DNA from: Neisseria musculi
Lineage (GTDB): Bacteria > Pseudomonadota > Gammaproteobacteria > Burkholderiales > Neisseriaceae
Reading direction: 5' to 3'
Assembly (NCBI RefSeq): GCF_014297595.2
Contig: NZ_CP060414.2
Span: forward strand, 1,736,001 to 1,800,000
DNA length: 64,000 bases
The notes under the pieces were generated by a model that saw nothing but the letters and a program-made list of their open reading frames with translations, ran no database searches and had not been told where the DNA came from. The stretch's first letter is position 1. Every line of letters starts with the position of its first letter. A program made the position numbers and the translations under genes. Shown here one piece after another: positions 9,560-19,077 of the stretch.

Positions 9560-9934
9560 TTACTGGCGGGCGGCACGCTGCTCGAAAGCCTGCTTTTCGG
9601 CATCGGTGAGCACCCAGATTTCGCTGATGTTGCCGGCTTCGTTGCGGCGCACGGCAACGGCTTTGCCGGTATGGCCAGTGAGCTTGCCGCGCACAATAAA
9701 GCGGTTGCGTTCGTCTTTGATGCGCAAATCATGGGTGGCGGTAAAGGTTTCGGCATTGCCGTCAATCCAGCCTAGAGTGAGGATTTTCAACCAAGAAAGG
9801 CCGCCGTTGCCCAATACAATCTGCGGGTATGCCACCTGCTTCAACACGGCCACATCCATATCGGCCGGCACGGTGCGTTGCGCCCAGGTTAGAGAAGAAA
9901 ACAATAAAATCAAAAGGGTAAATAATTTTTTCAT
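9560..9934 (-). CDS. Small secreted protein of unknown function upstream of miaB
   Basis: 124 residues with a clear Sec signal peptide (MKKLFTLLILLFSSLTWAQ) and no other membrane segment, so probably periplasmic. The mature part (VLKQVAYPQIVLGNGG, then WIDGNAETFTATHDLRIKD) reads like a small beta-rich domain. I do not recognise a family. It ends 18 bp before miaB and should be co-transcribed with it. Its upstream region holds a TATAAT box directly beside a run of nine C on the coding strand, so expression may be phase variable. Confidence 0.75.
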   Translation of the reverse strand: MKKLFTLLILLFSSLTWAQRTVPADMDVAVLKQVAYPQIVLGNGGLSWLKILTLGWIDGNAETFTATHDLRIKDERNRFIVRGKLTGHTGKAVAVRRNEAGNISEIWVLTDAEKQAFEQRAARQ

Positions 9935-9965
9935 GATATTTTTCTACCGTAATGTGAGTAATACA

Positions 9966-9985
9966 GCGGGGGGGGGATTATAACA
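9966..9985 (-). promoter_or_regulatory. TATAAT box beside a nine-base C tract (G9 on plus strand)
   Basis: On the minus strand TTATAAT is followed immediately by nine C (9968-9976), about 34 bp upstream of the secreted-protein start. No good -35 hexamer is visible at 17 bp. Homopolymer tracts near promoters are a standard phase-variation device in Neisseria. Confidence 0.5.
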
Positions 9986-10456
9986 TAGAGAAGCAAGGCG
10001 TAATCTTTGTTTCCAATAGAGATTTATCTTGGCGGCCGATTTGCTCCGGTTTGCCGGGGAGTGTCTTCGCCTGCCTCCCGTGTCGGCAAGATGGGAGCCT
10101 GCTACGGATAACGGGGGGCACAATGATGCAGAAGAGCCGGAAACAGGCCGTCTGAAAACAGTCTGCACAGAAAGTTTTGCCGATCCGTTGATACAGAATA
10201 TGGAATGACTCATTTGAACCACAGGGTAGGTTTGCCGTTTTTAAATATGCGCGGCGGCAGACGGTGTGCAGGCGGGCTGTATGATCTGCAACGGGTTCGG
10301 CGCGGCGGCTCTTGAAAATCCGAAAATCCGTCCTCAATAAGAACGTTCAGATTGAAGAACATTCGGGTTGGAAGCTGCTTCCCGCCTGCATTGCGGCGGC
10401 ATTTCAGACGGCCTGTCTGTGGAAATTGCAGCCTTTTGCCTGCATATTCTGCCGGT

Positions 10457-10584
10457 TATAGTCAGCCCGCTTTATTGCCGTTGCGGCATGGCTGCGCTCC
10501 AGCCCAAAGAATGGTTTTGCAAGCCGCCCAAACGGCAACAGAACCGGCTGCGGCTTGCCTTGCCGAAAATAAAGCGGATTCACT
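10457..10584 (+). repeat. Correia-like intergenic repeat upstream of selO
   Basis: About 128 bp from TATAGTCAGCCCGCTTTATT to AATAAAGCGGATTC. The TATAGT start and the inverted CCGCTTTAT/ATAAAGCGG ends fit the Correia pattern, and the interior shares GCGGCATGGCTGCGC and GGCAACAGAACCGGCTGCGG with the other copies. The rest of 9986-10456 contains a single DUS near 10148 and no supported gene. Confidence 0.6.
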
Positions 10585-10708
10585 GGTTATGGTTATTATG
10601 ATGCCGATGCCCGTTCCGGGAGCTTTGACACTTCGGCATACCAAACCGCGCGGTATACAAAAGCACCCAAACCAGCTCACTCCGACACCACCGACACCTG
10701 GATTGATT

Positions 10709-12178
10709 ATGCCGCACACCCTCCCGCTTACCGAGCCCGCCGTTGCCGGGCTGCCCGCAACCTTTTACCGCCGCATCCGCCCCGAGCCGCTCTCCCAACC
10801 TTATTGGGTGGCGCAAAATCACGCGCTGGCGGCAGAAATGGGCTTGAGGCCGTCTGAAATCTTCGACAACCCCGACAATCTGCTCTATCTGGCCGGCAGC
10901 GCGCCCGCCTACAACCCCACGCCCATCGCCACCGTGTACAGCGGCCACCAGTTCGGCGTGTATGTGCACCAACTCGGCGACGGGCGCGCGGCTTTGCTGG
11001 GCGAGAGCGGCAGCGGCGGGCAACGCTGGGAATGGCAGCTCAAAGGCATGGGCAAAACGCCCTATTCGCGCTTTGCAGACGGCCGCGCCGTGTTGCGTTC
11101 CAGCATACGCGAATACCTCTGCTGCGAAGCCATGCACGGCCTGGGTATCGCCACCACGCGCGCACTCGCGCTCACCGGCAGCAACGATGCGGTGTACCGA
11201 GAAGAAGCCGAAACCGCCGCCGTGCTCACGCGCATCGCCCCGAGCTTTATCCGCTTCGGCCACTTCGAATATCTCTACCACACCGGCCGGCACCACAACC
11301 TGCCCGTGCTGGCCGACTTTTTAATTGACCGCCACTTCCCCGAATGCCGCCGGGCCGATAACCCTTATTTGGCGTTTTTCCAAACCGTTTCGCAGCGCAC
11401 CGCCGCCCTGATAGCCGCCTGGCAGAGCGTGGGCTTCTGCCACGGTGTGATGAACACCGACAACATGTCGGCACTCGGGCTCACCATAGATTACGGCCCG
11501 TTCGGCTTTCTCGACCACTACGACCGCCACCATGTGTGCAACCATTCCGACCACGAAGGGCGCTATGCCTACAACGAGCAGCCCCATGTGGCACATTGGA
11601 ACCTGATCCGCTTCGCCTCCTGCCTGCTGCCGCTGGTGCCCGAAAGCGCACTAACCGATGAGTTGGAACGCTTTCCCGAAGCGTTCCAGACAGCCTATAC
11701 CGCCAGAATGCGCGCCAAAATCGGCCTGCAAACCGAAGAGCCTGCAGACCATGGGCTAATCGGCGATATGTTTGCCGCCCTGCAAGGCAGAAAAGTAGAT
11801 TTCACCCTGTTTTTCAGGCACTTGTCTAAAATCGGCAACACCCACGGCGAACCGCCGCCGCCCGAGCTGGCTTCCCTGTTTGAAGGTTCCGCCGATGCCT
11901 TTGTCCACTGGCTCGGCCGCTACCGGGGCAGGCTGCACGCCGAAAACAGCAACCCCGAAGCGCGCGCCGTGCGCATGAACGCCGTCAACCCGCTGTATAT
12001 CTTGAGAAACTATCTGCTCGAACAAGCCATCACACAAGCCAAAAACGGCGACTTCCGCGAAATCGAACGCCTGCACCGCTGCATGCAGAACCCGTTTGAA
12101 GAGCGGCAGGAATTTGCAGATTTTGCCGAACGGCCGCCGCAATGGGCAGGCGGCATCTGCGTGAGCTGTTCGAGTTAG
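10709..12178 (+). CDS. selO: Protein adenylyltransferase SelO (YdiU family)
   Basis: Pseudokinase-fold enzyme that transfers AMP to Ser/Thr/Tyr residues of proteins, linked to redox stress. Family signatures are YSGHQFGVYVHQLGDGRA, GKTPYSRFADGRAVLRSSIR, MNTDNMSALGLTIDYGPFGF and the C-terminal CVSCSS, where animal homologues carry selenocysteine. The open frame extends to 10352 through a Correia-like repeat. The ATG at 10709 (MPHTLPLTEPAV) gives 489 residues, the normal size, and has GGAT upstream. It is monocistronic, with a tandem repeat array downstream. Confidence 0.93.
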   Translation: MPHTLPLTEPAVAGLPATFYRRIRPEPLSQPYWVAQNHALAAEMGLRPSEIFDNPDNLLYLAGSAPAYNPTPIATVYSGHQFGVYVHQLGDGRAALLGESGSGGQRWEWQLKGMGKTPYSRFADGRAVLRSSIREYLCCEAMHGLGIATTRALALTGSNDAVYREEAETAAVLTRIAPSFIRFGHFEYLYHTGRHHNLPVLADFLIDRHFPECRRADNPYLAFFQTVSQRTAALIAAWQSVGFCHGVMNTDNMSALGLTIDYGPFGFLDHYDRHHVCNHSDHEGRYAYNEQPHVAHWNLIRFASCLLPLVPESALTDELERFPEAFQTAYTARMRAKIGLQTEEPADHGLIGDMFAALQGRKVDFTLFFRHLSKIGNTHGEPPPPELASLFEGSADAFVHWLGRYRGRLHAENSNPEARAVRMNAVNPLYILRNYLLEQAITQAKNGDFREIERLHRCMQNPFEERQEFADFAERPPQWAGGICVSCSS

Positions 12179-12212
12179 CCGCTTAGCCGCTGCGCCCGTT
12201 TCAAAAAGCCGC

Positions 12213-12627
12213 CGGCCGTCTGAAATACCCAACCGCTGCCGCACACGCGAGCCGAAATCCGATCTCGCCCTGCAAATGCCTAAAACACTTTTTCAGACGG
12301 CCTGCGTTTTTTGATACTGCCGTGCCTGTCTCATACCCAATCGGTTCATGGCAAAACTTTTTCAGACGGCCTCAGACTTTGCGCCACCCACTCAGGCCGT
12401 CTGAAATACCCAACTGCTGCCGCACACGCGAGCCGAAATCCGATCTCGCCCTGCAAACGCCTAAAACACTTTTTCAGACGGCCTGCGTTTTTTGATACTG
12501 CCGTGCTTGTCTCATACCCAATCGGTTCATGGCAAACTTTTTCAGACGGCTCCAACCTTTGCCCCCCGCTCAGGCCGTCTGAAATACCCAACCGCTGCCG
12601 CACACGCGAGCCGAAATCCAATCCCAA
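12213..12627 (+). repeat. Tandem ~180-bp repeat built on DUS, 2.3 copies
   Basis: Units begin at GCCGTCTGAAATACCCAAC (12215, 12396, 12574), giving periods of 181 and 178 bp. Each full unit carries one forward and two reverse DUS cores and the segments CGCACACGCGAGCCGAAATC and CTCATACCCAATCGGTTCAT. The third copy breaks off after ~53 bp. Copies differ by a few substitutions and small indels. It fills most of the selO-ruvC gap; no gene seen. Confidence 0.85.
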
Positions 12628-12792
12628 CTTCACACGTTATGGAATGTTGTTTTTTAAAATCCGCACCCGCCAGCGCGGGAACGGCGGCAAATAAAACGCT
12701 ATGATATTTTTGAATGATGCAAAAGCCCAGGGCTGCCGTTTATCCCTGCTATAATCCACATCTTTGCCCCCTGCCCCAGGCCGTCTGAAAAT

Positions 12793-13338
12793 ATGAATAC
12801 CCGCCCCACCCGCATTCTCGGCATCGACCCCGGCAGCCGCGTTACCGGCTTCGGCGTGGTGGACGTGCGCGGGCGCGGGCATTTCTATGTGGCCTCCGGC
12901 TGCATCAAAACCCCCCCGAATGCGCCGTTGGCCGAACGCATCTCCGTGATTGTGAAACACATCGATGAAATCATCACCGCCTACCGCCCGCAGCAGGCGG
13001 CGGTGGAGCAGGTGTTTGTGAACGTTAATCCTGCCGCCACGCTGATGCTCGGTCAAGCGCGCGGCGCAGCGCTCGCGGCGCTGGTGATGCACGGCCTGCC
13101 CACTTTCGAATACACCGCCCTGCAAGTCAAGCAGGCCGTAGTCGGCAAAGGCAAAGCCGCCAAAGAGCAGGTGCAGCACATGGTGGTGCAGATGCTGGCT
13201 TTGTCGGGCACGCCGCAGGCCGATGCTGCCGACGGCCTGGCCGTTGCCCTCACCCATGCACTGCGCAATCAAGGCCTGGCCGCACAACTGCAACAAGGCA
13301 GCCTGCAAATCAAGCGCGGGCGTTTTCAAAAAAAATAA
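12793..13338 (+). CDS. ruvC: Holliday junction resolvase RuvC
   Basis: Endonuclease that resolves Holliday junctions with RuvAB. The acidic active site is visible: ILGIDPGSR (first Asp), [16 protein letters not shown] (Glu) and [16 protein letters not shown] (the two C-terminal Asp). Its 181 residues match the family. A DUS (AGGCCGTCTGAAA) ends a few bases before the ATG. The ruvA and ruvB genes are not in this window. A run of seven C at 12911-12917 lies inside the coding sequence. Confidence 0.95.
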   Translation: MNTRPTRILGIDPGSRVTGFGVVDVRGRGHFYVASGCIKTPPNAPLAERISVIVKHIDEIITAYRPQQAAVEQVFVNVNPAATLMLGQARGAALAALVMHGLPTFEYTALQVKQAVVGKGKAAKEQVQHMVVQMLALSGTPQADAADGLAVALTHALRNQGLAAQLQQGSLQIKRGRFQKK

Positions 13339-13469
13339 CCCGAAACGGAAACCGGCAGTTTCAGACGGCCGCAAAACCTGCAAACACCAACCTGCAAATC
13401 TGCACACATTTCATGGCAAATCCGATAAAACCCGGCACAAAGCAAACCGCAAAGAGCGTGAATTTTCTG

Positions 13470-13660
13470 ACACTGCCTCATTACATTGCTGCGCCTTAGC
13501 CCGAAGAGAACAGTGGACTCGGACCTTTTATTTGAGATTAATCCTATCATGATAGTAATAATGGATATACTCATATTTCAAGCCGCCAAAACAGCAACAA
13601 AACCAGTTCTGCACATTTTTCTGCGGCCTTCCGGTATTTGAAATATGTAGATTCACCATA
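13470..13660 (+). repeat. Correia-like repeat interrupted by AT-rich DNA
   Basis: ACATTGCTGCGCCTTAGCCC then GAAGAGAACAGTGGACTCGG matches the left half of the Correia-like copies. AAGCCGCCAAAACAGCAACA with CTGCGGCC and GTAGATTCACC matches the right half. About 50 AT-rich bases with short palindromes (ATCATGATAG) lie between them. Confidence 0.5.
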
Positions 13661-13673
13661 CCCGCCTCCTGTT

Positions 13674-13721
13674 TTCAGACGGCACCAAGCCTTTGCAAAA
13701 ATACTTGATGCCGTCTGAAAA
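13674..13721. repeat. Inverted DUS pair plus dispersed-repeat fragment
   Basis: TTTTCAGACGGC at 13674 and ATGCCGTCTGAAAA at about 13708-13721 face each other around GCCTTTGCAAAAATACTTG, the same context as the MITE-like element at 8041. The fragment CCGCCATTCTGCTGTAACGG follows to 13750. The remaining DNA to 14083 shows no gene. Confidence 0.5.
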
Positions 13722-14077
13722 ACCGAAATACCGCCATTCTGCTGTAACGGAAATAATGGTAAATAAATTTTTGGTGCTGTTTTTGAATCTTGCCTATTCT
13801 AAACCTACTTGCAGTAAAGCCGCACCGATTCACTACAAAACAAACGGTATTTAAGATGAGGCAGGCAGCTGTATCAAACGGAATATCTGCGGCAGGCCGC
13901 AGATACAAACCATATAGGGTGCGGCAGTGCTATAACTTTAAAACTAACCGGCTATCGCAGAAGCATTCCGCCCACGACACTGCAACCTCCGGCCGCTGCA
14001 GCGTATCCTGCAGAAACAATACGGCAAAGCCTGCGGCCTTTTGTTATACAATCCGCTTTTTTCCGAAACCACTGTAA

Positions 14078-14788
<711 letters not shown>

Positions 14789-14806
14789 GCGGCTTTGCCG
14801 AAAACT

Positions 14807-14842
14807 TCAGGCCGTCTGAAAAACCTGTTTTCAGACGGCCTG
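14807..14842. terminator. Inverted DUS pair after murU
   Basis: TCAGGCCGTCTGAAAA and its complement form a 16-bp stem with a 4-base loop. The insertion sequence target duplication (CCTGAGA, 14838-14844) overlaps the end of the right arm. Confidence 0.75.
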
Positions 14843-14844
14843 AG

Positions 14845-15720
14845 ATGTAAGAAATCCTCGCGTTGTTTACACAACAGGTTGAGAAAAATAAGCCTGTAAA
14901 ACCTCAAAAGGCGTATCGCCCTTCAAGCCCTTATGCGGCTTAACCGTATTATAAAAATTCACAAAACGGCACAATTCCTTCTGCCTGTGTTCCGAATCCA
15001 TAAACGGAACTTTGTCATGCCACATTTCCATCAGGGTGCGGATTACCCGTTCTGCCTTACCGTTGGTCTGCGGTCGGGCAATACGGGTAAACTTCTGGTT
15101 GATGTTGTTCTGCACACAGGCAACCGCAAACGGATGCGACGCATTGCCACGGTATTCCATGCCGTTGTCCGAATAGGCGCATTCGATGGTATAAGGACAA
15201 CAGTCAATCACATCACGCAAAAGGAACTTGACCGCACTAGCCGCTGTACGGTCGGGCAAAATGGCCGCATACAGTTCGCGGGAATAGTCGTCAATGGCGA
15301 CAAACAGGTAATCTCTCGAGGCGGTTGCTTTTTGGTTTTGCAACAAAGGCAGTCGTTTGGTGTCGAAATGCACCATTTCGCCGGGATAGGATTTGTTGTA
15401 GCGTTTGGCCTGTTTCTTGAGCTTTTCTTCGATATTTTTTTCCACTTTTGCCAAACGCTTCATTCCGTATTTGGCCTGTTTGAAACGTTGTTGGTGCTGT
15501 TTTGTGGTGCGAGCAGCTGCAGCCGTGCGGCCTTTAGGATGCGGTAAATGGTAACCCCGCTGACTTGGTATTGCCGGGCCAGTGAGGTAACGGTGATTTT
15601 ATCCTGCGTATAGGCGCGCCAAACGGCTTGGCGTTGGTGCGGGGTAAGGCGGGTCTTTTTATGGATGTTCATGGCAGTATTGTCTTTCAAATACTGTAAA
15701 CAACGCTAGAGTTTCTTACA
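14845..15720 (-). mobile_element. IS481-type insertion sequence with intact ends and 7-bp target duplication
   Basis: 876 bp bounded by imperfect 26-bp inverted repeats at 14845-14870 and 15695-15720, both opening TGTAAGAAA and ending GCGTTGTTTACA, with 4 differences. The direct repeat CCTGAGA flanks it on both sides (14838-14844 and 15721-15727), the footprint of transposition. One transposase gene fills the element but is frameshifted. Confidence 0.9.
14867..15672 (-). pseudogene. IS481-family DDE transposase, frameshifted
   Basis: The first part (from ATG 15672, MNIHKKTRLTPHQRQ) is a helix-turn-helix domain. The second part (to 14867) holds the RNase H-fold with Asp in EMVHFDTKRLP, Asp in AYSDNGMEY and Glu in NGKAERVIRTL. 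The two frames join near 15485-15490, where reading STNN then RFKQAKYG would need one more base. This points to a single-base deletion relative to intact relatives, as I remember them. Programmed frameshifting is possible but no slippery run is present, so the element is probably non-autonomous. Confidence 0.85.
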
Positions 15721-15766
15721 CCTGAGATTTTTGCAGAACTCCTTTCAATATCTTAAAACCCCTGCA

Positions 15767-15845
15767 TCATACCCGGGCTTGGCTCGGGCATCCTTTTTTT
15801 CAAAAGAAGTGCAGAGATACCCGGGTCAAGCCCGGGCATGACGGA
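15767..15845 (+). repeat. Palindromic CCCGGGC repeat
   Basis: ACCCGGGCTTGGCTCGGGCA and GATACCCGGGTCAAGCCCGG then GCATGACGGAA: two short palindromic modules about 45 bp apart. A similar pair occurs at 25530-25608. Function unknown; REP-like. Confidence 0.5.
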
Positions 15846-15868
15846 AAAGCCTTTTGTGATAGTTTTTT

Positions 15869-15886
15869 GAATTTTGCAAGGGTCCC
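15869..15886 (+). repeat. IS5-type terminal repeat remnant
   Basis: GAATTTTGCAAGGGTCCC is nearly the same as the right end of the MITE-like element at 8152-8169. It looks like an isolated element end. Confidence 0.4.
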
Positions 15887-15989
15887 AGCCCGCCTGCTTC
15901 CAAGCGGGCACGGTTCAAAATTTCCCGTACCCGGCAATCACATATTTGCCGGCGGTGTTTTAGACAGCGTTGCCGCCGCCATTCGGGAG

Positions 15990-16250
15990 CATCACGGTTT
16001 TAGCCGTTGATTTTCACCGAACCCGCGGTTGCCACATTGGCGGTCCGATTCATATCGGGCAGACCGATGCCCTTGGCCGCCGCATCGGGTTTGCCGCTCC
16101 AAACCCAAAATTGCGGGAATTTCCTGCCCTTATCGCTTTTACTCCGGTTAAAACGAATGCTTGCGGCACAGCAGGCGCAACCGGCGGGTGCGCCGCCTTT
16201 TATGGTCTGAACATGCCGCGCCGGTAAAATCGGGCATTGCATTTGCACAC
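15990..16250 (-). other. Possible decayed coding remnant
   Basis: The minus strand reads without stops from the lipoprotein gene downstream and ends ...GLPDMNRTANVATAGSVKING before a stop near 16000. The phrase looks protein-like, but no start, ribosome site or family is recognisable, and the upstream part is only a shadow of the lipoprotein gene. The remaining DNA between the insertion sequence and the lipoprotein gene shows no gene. Confidence 0.25.
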
Positions 16251-16268
16251 ACCGCGCCTGAAGAAAAC

Positions 16269-16298
16269 CAGGCCGTCTGAAACGTTTCAGACGGCCTG
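16269..16298. terminator. Inverted DUS pair after the lipoprotein gene
   Basis: A 14-bp stem (CAGGCCGTCTGAAA with its complement) and almost no loop, 26 bp beyond the stop codon of the minus-strand lipoprotein. Confidence 0.75.
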
Positions 16299-16324
16299 CT
16301 TCGCATGGGAACCGTGCCGGCACA

Positions 16325-17614
16325 CTAGGGTTTGCGCTGTTCAAACAGCCAATCGCGTATGCCTTCGATGGTGTAGGCGATGCGCCAGGTGTGAGTGTGG
16401 TTGGCCGCACTGCTGTCGGTTTGGCCGGCGGGCACCACCGTGCCTTTCTGCAAAACGGTGTAGTTGATGTCGGCATTTTGGCTGCCCACCGCCCGCGCTT
16501 CGGCATCAAACTCTGCGGCGGCAGACAGGCCGCTCCATATTGTACGCACCACTTTGGCACCGCCTTTTTCAAGAACGCCGGCAACAACGTTCATGCCCGG
16601 GTAGGCTTTTTCATCGCCTTCGGCAACCATCATCCACATTTTGCCTTTCGCCGGCAGAGCAGCTTTGACGGCATCCCACTGCGCAGCCACAATGTAAGAA
16701 GCGGCAAAGAAATCAGGGTGTTTGCCGCCCATCGCCATTACCGCCATGCCGCCTTCTGCCTGGCCGGTAGCGTAGCGGCGCGCAGTGTCGATGCTGTATC
16801 GTGTTTGCAGATGTTTGATAAGATTGATCACAGCATCCGCATCATTGGCGGCTGCAGTTTTGCCGTTTGCGGTTTGACGGCCGAACTGCGGTGCCAGCAC
16901 AAACGCTTCATTTTTGGCCTGCGACTCGGGCGAAGCCCAAACCACCGCACCCAAGCCCTGTTGCAGGGCGGCTTTAACATCGCTGCCGGCAATGCCCTCA
17001 TCGTGGATAAACAACACCAGCGGATAGGTTTTCTTCGGATTGTAATTTTTCGGCACAAACAAATTGTAATGAACGGTTGCACCGGTTTGCGGGTCGGCAA
17101 ACGAAGCCTGTTTGAAATCGTCCACCACCAGATTCACCGCCGTTTTGCTCTGCCGATCATTACCGTCGGCGGCAATGGTGTTACCCCTCGTGTCGGCAAT
17201 ATCGCCGGTTTGGGTAACTTTCAGCTCGGGCCTGCGGCGGATAATGTCGCGCCCTTCCATACCGAAGGCTACGGCATCTTCATCGTTTTTAGAAAGCTCC
17301 AGCACCACATAGCGGCCGTTTTTAGGCTGCTCGGCAGTAACCGGCGCATTGTTGGCATACACTTTGGTTACCGTTCGGTTTGCCACGGCGAAATCTTCAG
17401 ACTGCAACGAAGCATTGCTAATTTCGGCCGCGTATTTCACCACAGCAGCAGTAATTTTCTGGCCATCGCCGAACACTTCGGTTACCGCAGCCACTTCCTG
17501 CACAGGGTCGGCCGCAGCAGCATGCTCGGCAGGAAACACGGAAGATAAGGCCTGGCAACCCGACAAGGCCGCGACCAAACCGGCAGCAGCTAAAACAGCA
17601 GTGATTTTTTTCAT
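16325..17614 (-). CDS. Esterase-like lipoprotein with alpha/beta-hydrolase fold, nucleophile Ser missing
   Basis: 429 residues from ATG 17614. The signal peptide ends in the lipobox LSGC, so it should be a lipidated envelope protein. Residues ~25-185 form an N-terminal domain like that preceding some PHB-depolymerase/carboxylesterases. The hydrolase core follows (YPLVLFIHDEGIAGSDV, then YATGQAEGGMAVMAMGG). The nucleophile elbow, normally GxSxG, reads GQAEG, so Ser is replaced by Ala. The acid (VAEGDEKAYPG) and the His-bearing tail (ANHTHTWRIAYTIEGIRDW) remain. It may bind rather than cleave its ligand, or be an inactive enzyme. Confidence 0.8.
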   Translation of the reverse strand: MKKITAVLAAAGLVAALSGCQALSSVFPAEHAAAADPVQEVAAVTEVFGDGQKITAAVVKYAAEISNASLQSEDFAVANRTVTKVYANNAPVTAEQPKNGRYVVLELSKNDEDAVAFGMEGRDIIRRRPELKVTQTGDIADTRGNTIAADGNDRQSKTAVNLVVDDFKQASFADPQTGATVHYNLFVPKNYNPKKTYPLVLFIHDEGIAGSDVKAALQQGLGAVVWASPESQAKNEAFVLAPQFGRQTANGKTAAANDADAVINLIKHLQTRYSIDTARRYATGQAEGGMAVMAMGGKHPDFFAASYIVAAQWDAVKAALPAKGKMWMMVAEGDEKAYPGMNVVAGVLEKGGAKVVRTIWSGLSAAAEFDAEARAVGSQNADINYTVLQKGTVVPAGQTDSSAANHTHTWRIAYTIEGIRDWLFEQRKP

Positions 17615-17734
17615 AATCCATACTTTCAGAAAAACCGGCAGGGCATGATGTACCACTATAACCGCTCCCCCGAAGTTTGTGTGCACCACCATACGGAACG
17701 GCGGTTTTATCGCCTAAGCGTTAAAAAATCAAAA

Positions 17735-17762
17735 AAGCCGTCTGAATATTTCAGACGGCCTT
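17735..17762. terminator. Inverted DUS pair
   Basis: AAGCCGTCTGAA and TTCAGACGGCCTT with a 4-base loop lie between the lipoprotein start and the TM2 gene stop. It can end the TM2 transcript. Confidence 0.65.
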
Positions 17763-17862
17763 CCGTATCGTGAATCTGCACTTTTTCGATACTGTTAAGG
17801 CCGCCGGCAATGGGGGCGCGGGGATGGGGCAGCGGAATTGGGCGGATTCAATGTCCGGCCGC

Positions 17863-18111
17863 TCACACCACGATGGCGCCCAGCGAGTCGGTGGGTTTGA
17901 ATGCGGCAAATATACCCTCGATAATGCCGACAATGGTCGGGATAAACGTCCAACTGAGTAGAAAATATCCTATCCCCATCCACACCCGGCCGGCGCAGAA
18001 TTTGTGTACGCCGAAGGTGCCGAACAGCAGTGCCATCGCCACATAAAGGGCTTTGTTGCAGGTGTGCGGATAAGATGCGGCATAAGAAACAGGAACATTC
18101 GGGGCGTGCAT
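17863..18111 (-). CDS. TM2-domain membrane protein
   Basis: 82 residues with two membrane helices (ALYVAMALLFGTFGVHKFCAG and FLLSWTFIPTIVGIIEGIF) joined by a short turn, the TM2-domain pattern GxxGxHxFxxG. The start at 18111 is chosen because AAGGA lies 7 bases upstream; the frame is open to 18201. TM2 proteins are inner-membrane proteins of unsettled function. It sits between the esterase-like lipoprotein and trpC, same strand, with no obvious link to either. Confidence 0.8.
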   Translation of the reverse strand: MHAPNVPVSYAASYPHTCNKALYVAMALLFGTFGVHKFCAGRVWMGIGYFLLSWTFIPTIVGIIEGIFAAFKPTDSLGAIVV

Positions 18112-18262
18112 GGTTTTTCCTTGCGTTGTGGGGTGTTTGAACATTTTCCAAATGGTGTGCGCGGCTTTAAATTCAAAGTGTTTTTTCGTAAAAACAGGCA
18201 AACGCGCTGGTTTAATTTTGAAATCCGCCCTGAAACGGAAAGCCGGTTTGGCCGGTGCTTTT

Positions 18263-18289
18263 GGCCGTCTGAAAGTTTTCAGACGGCCT
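18263..18289. terminator. Inverted DUS pair after trpC
   Basis: GGCCGTCTGAAA and its complement with a 3-base loop end 6 bp before the trpC stop codon, on the downstream side. Confidence 0.75.
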
Positions 18290-18294
18290 CGGTA

Positions 18295-19077
18295 TCAAAA
18301 CAGAGCCTTCACCGCTGCTTCGATATTGCCGGCACGCATAAAGGTTTCGCCGATGAGAAAGGTGTGTACGCCGTGGTTTTGCATCAGGGTTACGTCTTCT
18401 TTATTGCGGATGCCGCTTTCGGTGATGACGGTTTTGCCTGCAAGTGCGGGCAGCAGCTCGAGCGTTTGCTGCAGCGACACATCAAATGTGTGCAGATTGC
18501 GGTTGTTTACGCCCCAAAGCGGTGTAGTGAGGTTGCGGCATTTTTCCAGCTCGGCGGGGTGGTGCAGCTCCAGCAGCACCGCCATGCCCAATTCGTGTGC
18601 AGTGTGTTCGAACTGCTCCAATTCGTGCGCCTTAAGCGCGGCGGCAATCAGCAGCACTGCATCGGCACCCCAGGCGCGCGCTTGGTAAAGCTGATAGTTG
18701 TCGATGATGAAATCTTTGCGCAACACGGGCAGGGTCGCGGCGGCCTTCGCTTGTTTGAGGTAGTTTGGCGAGCCTTGGAAATATTGCTCATCGGTGAGCA
18801 CCGACAAGCAGGCTGCGCCGGCACGCTGATACGCCTGCGCAATGGCGGCGGGGTCGAAATCGGGGCGGATCAAACCTTTAGACGGGCTGGCTTTTTTCAC
18901 TTCGGCAATCACTGCCGGCAAGCCGGCGGCATGTTTGGCCGCGATGGCTTCGACAAATCCGCGCGCCGGTTCGGCCGCCTGCGCCTGTGGCTTAAGCTCG
19001 TTTAGCGGCAACGCGGCTCGGGCGGCGGCGACTTCTTCGGCTTTGGTGGCGAGAATTTTGTTTAAGATGTCGGACAT
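18295..19077 (-). CDS. trpC: Indole-3-glycerol-phosphate synthase
   Basis: TIM-barrel enzyme that closes the indole ring in tryptophan synthesis. [18 protein letters not shown] carries the catalytic Lys, and [54 protein letters not shown] and [11 protein letters not shown] follow in family order. Its 260 residues are typical. It is monofunctional, with no fused TrpF. No other trp gene is adjacent. Confidence 0.96.
   Translation of the reverse strand: MSDILNKILATKAEEVAAARAALPLNELKPQAQAAEPARGFVEAIAAKHAAGLPAVIAEVKKASPSKGLIRPDFDPAAIAQAYQRAGAACLSVLTDEQYFQGSPNYLKQAKAAATLPVLRKDFIIDNYQLYQARAWGADAVLLIAAALKAHELEQFEHTAHELGMAVLLELHHPAELEKCRNLTTPLWGVNNRNLHTFDVSLQQTLELLPALAGKTVITESGIRNKEDVTLMQNHGVHTFLIGETFMRAGNIEAAVKALF

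Noticed and set aside
10352..10708. N-terminal extension of SelO by 119 residues
   Set aside because: It translates a Correia-like repeat and low-complexity Pro/Thr sequence. The ATG at 10709 gives the family's normal N-terminus and length.
12213..12627. Repeat array that might be a CRISPR
   Set aside because: The period is ~180 bp with near-identical units and no unique spacers, and no cas genes are present. It is an ordinary tandem duplication built around DUS.
16391..17548. 385-codon open frame on the plus strand opposite the esterase-like lipoprotein
   Set aside because: It has no ribosome site and a His/Arg/Gly-rich composition typical of antisense shadows of GC-rich genes.
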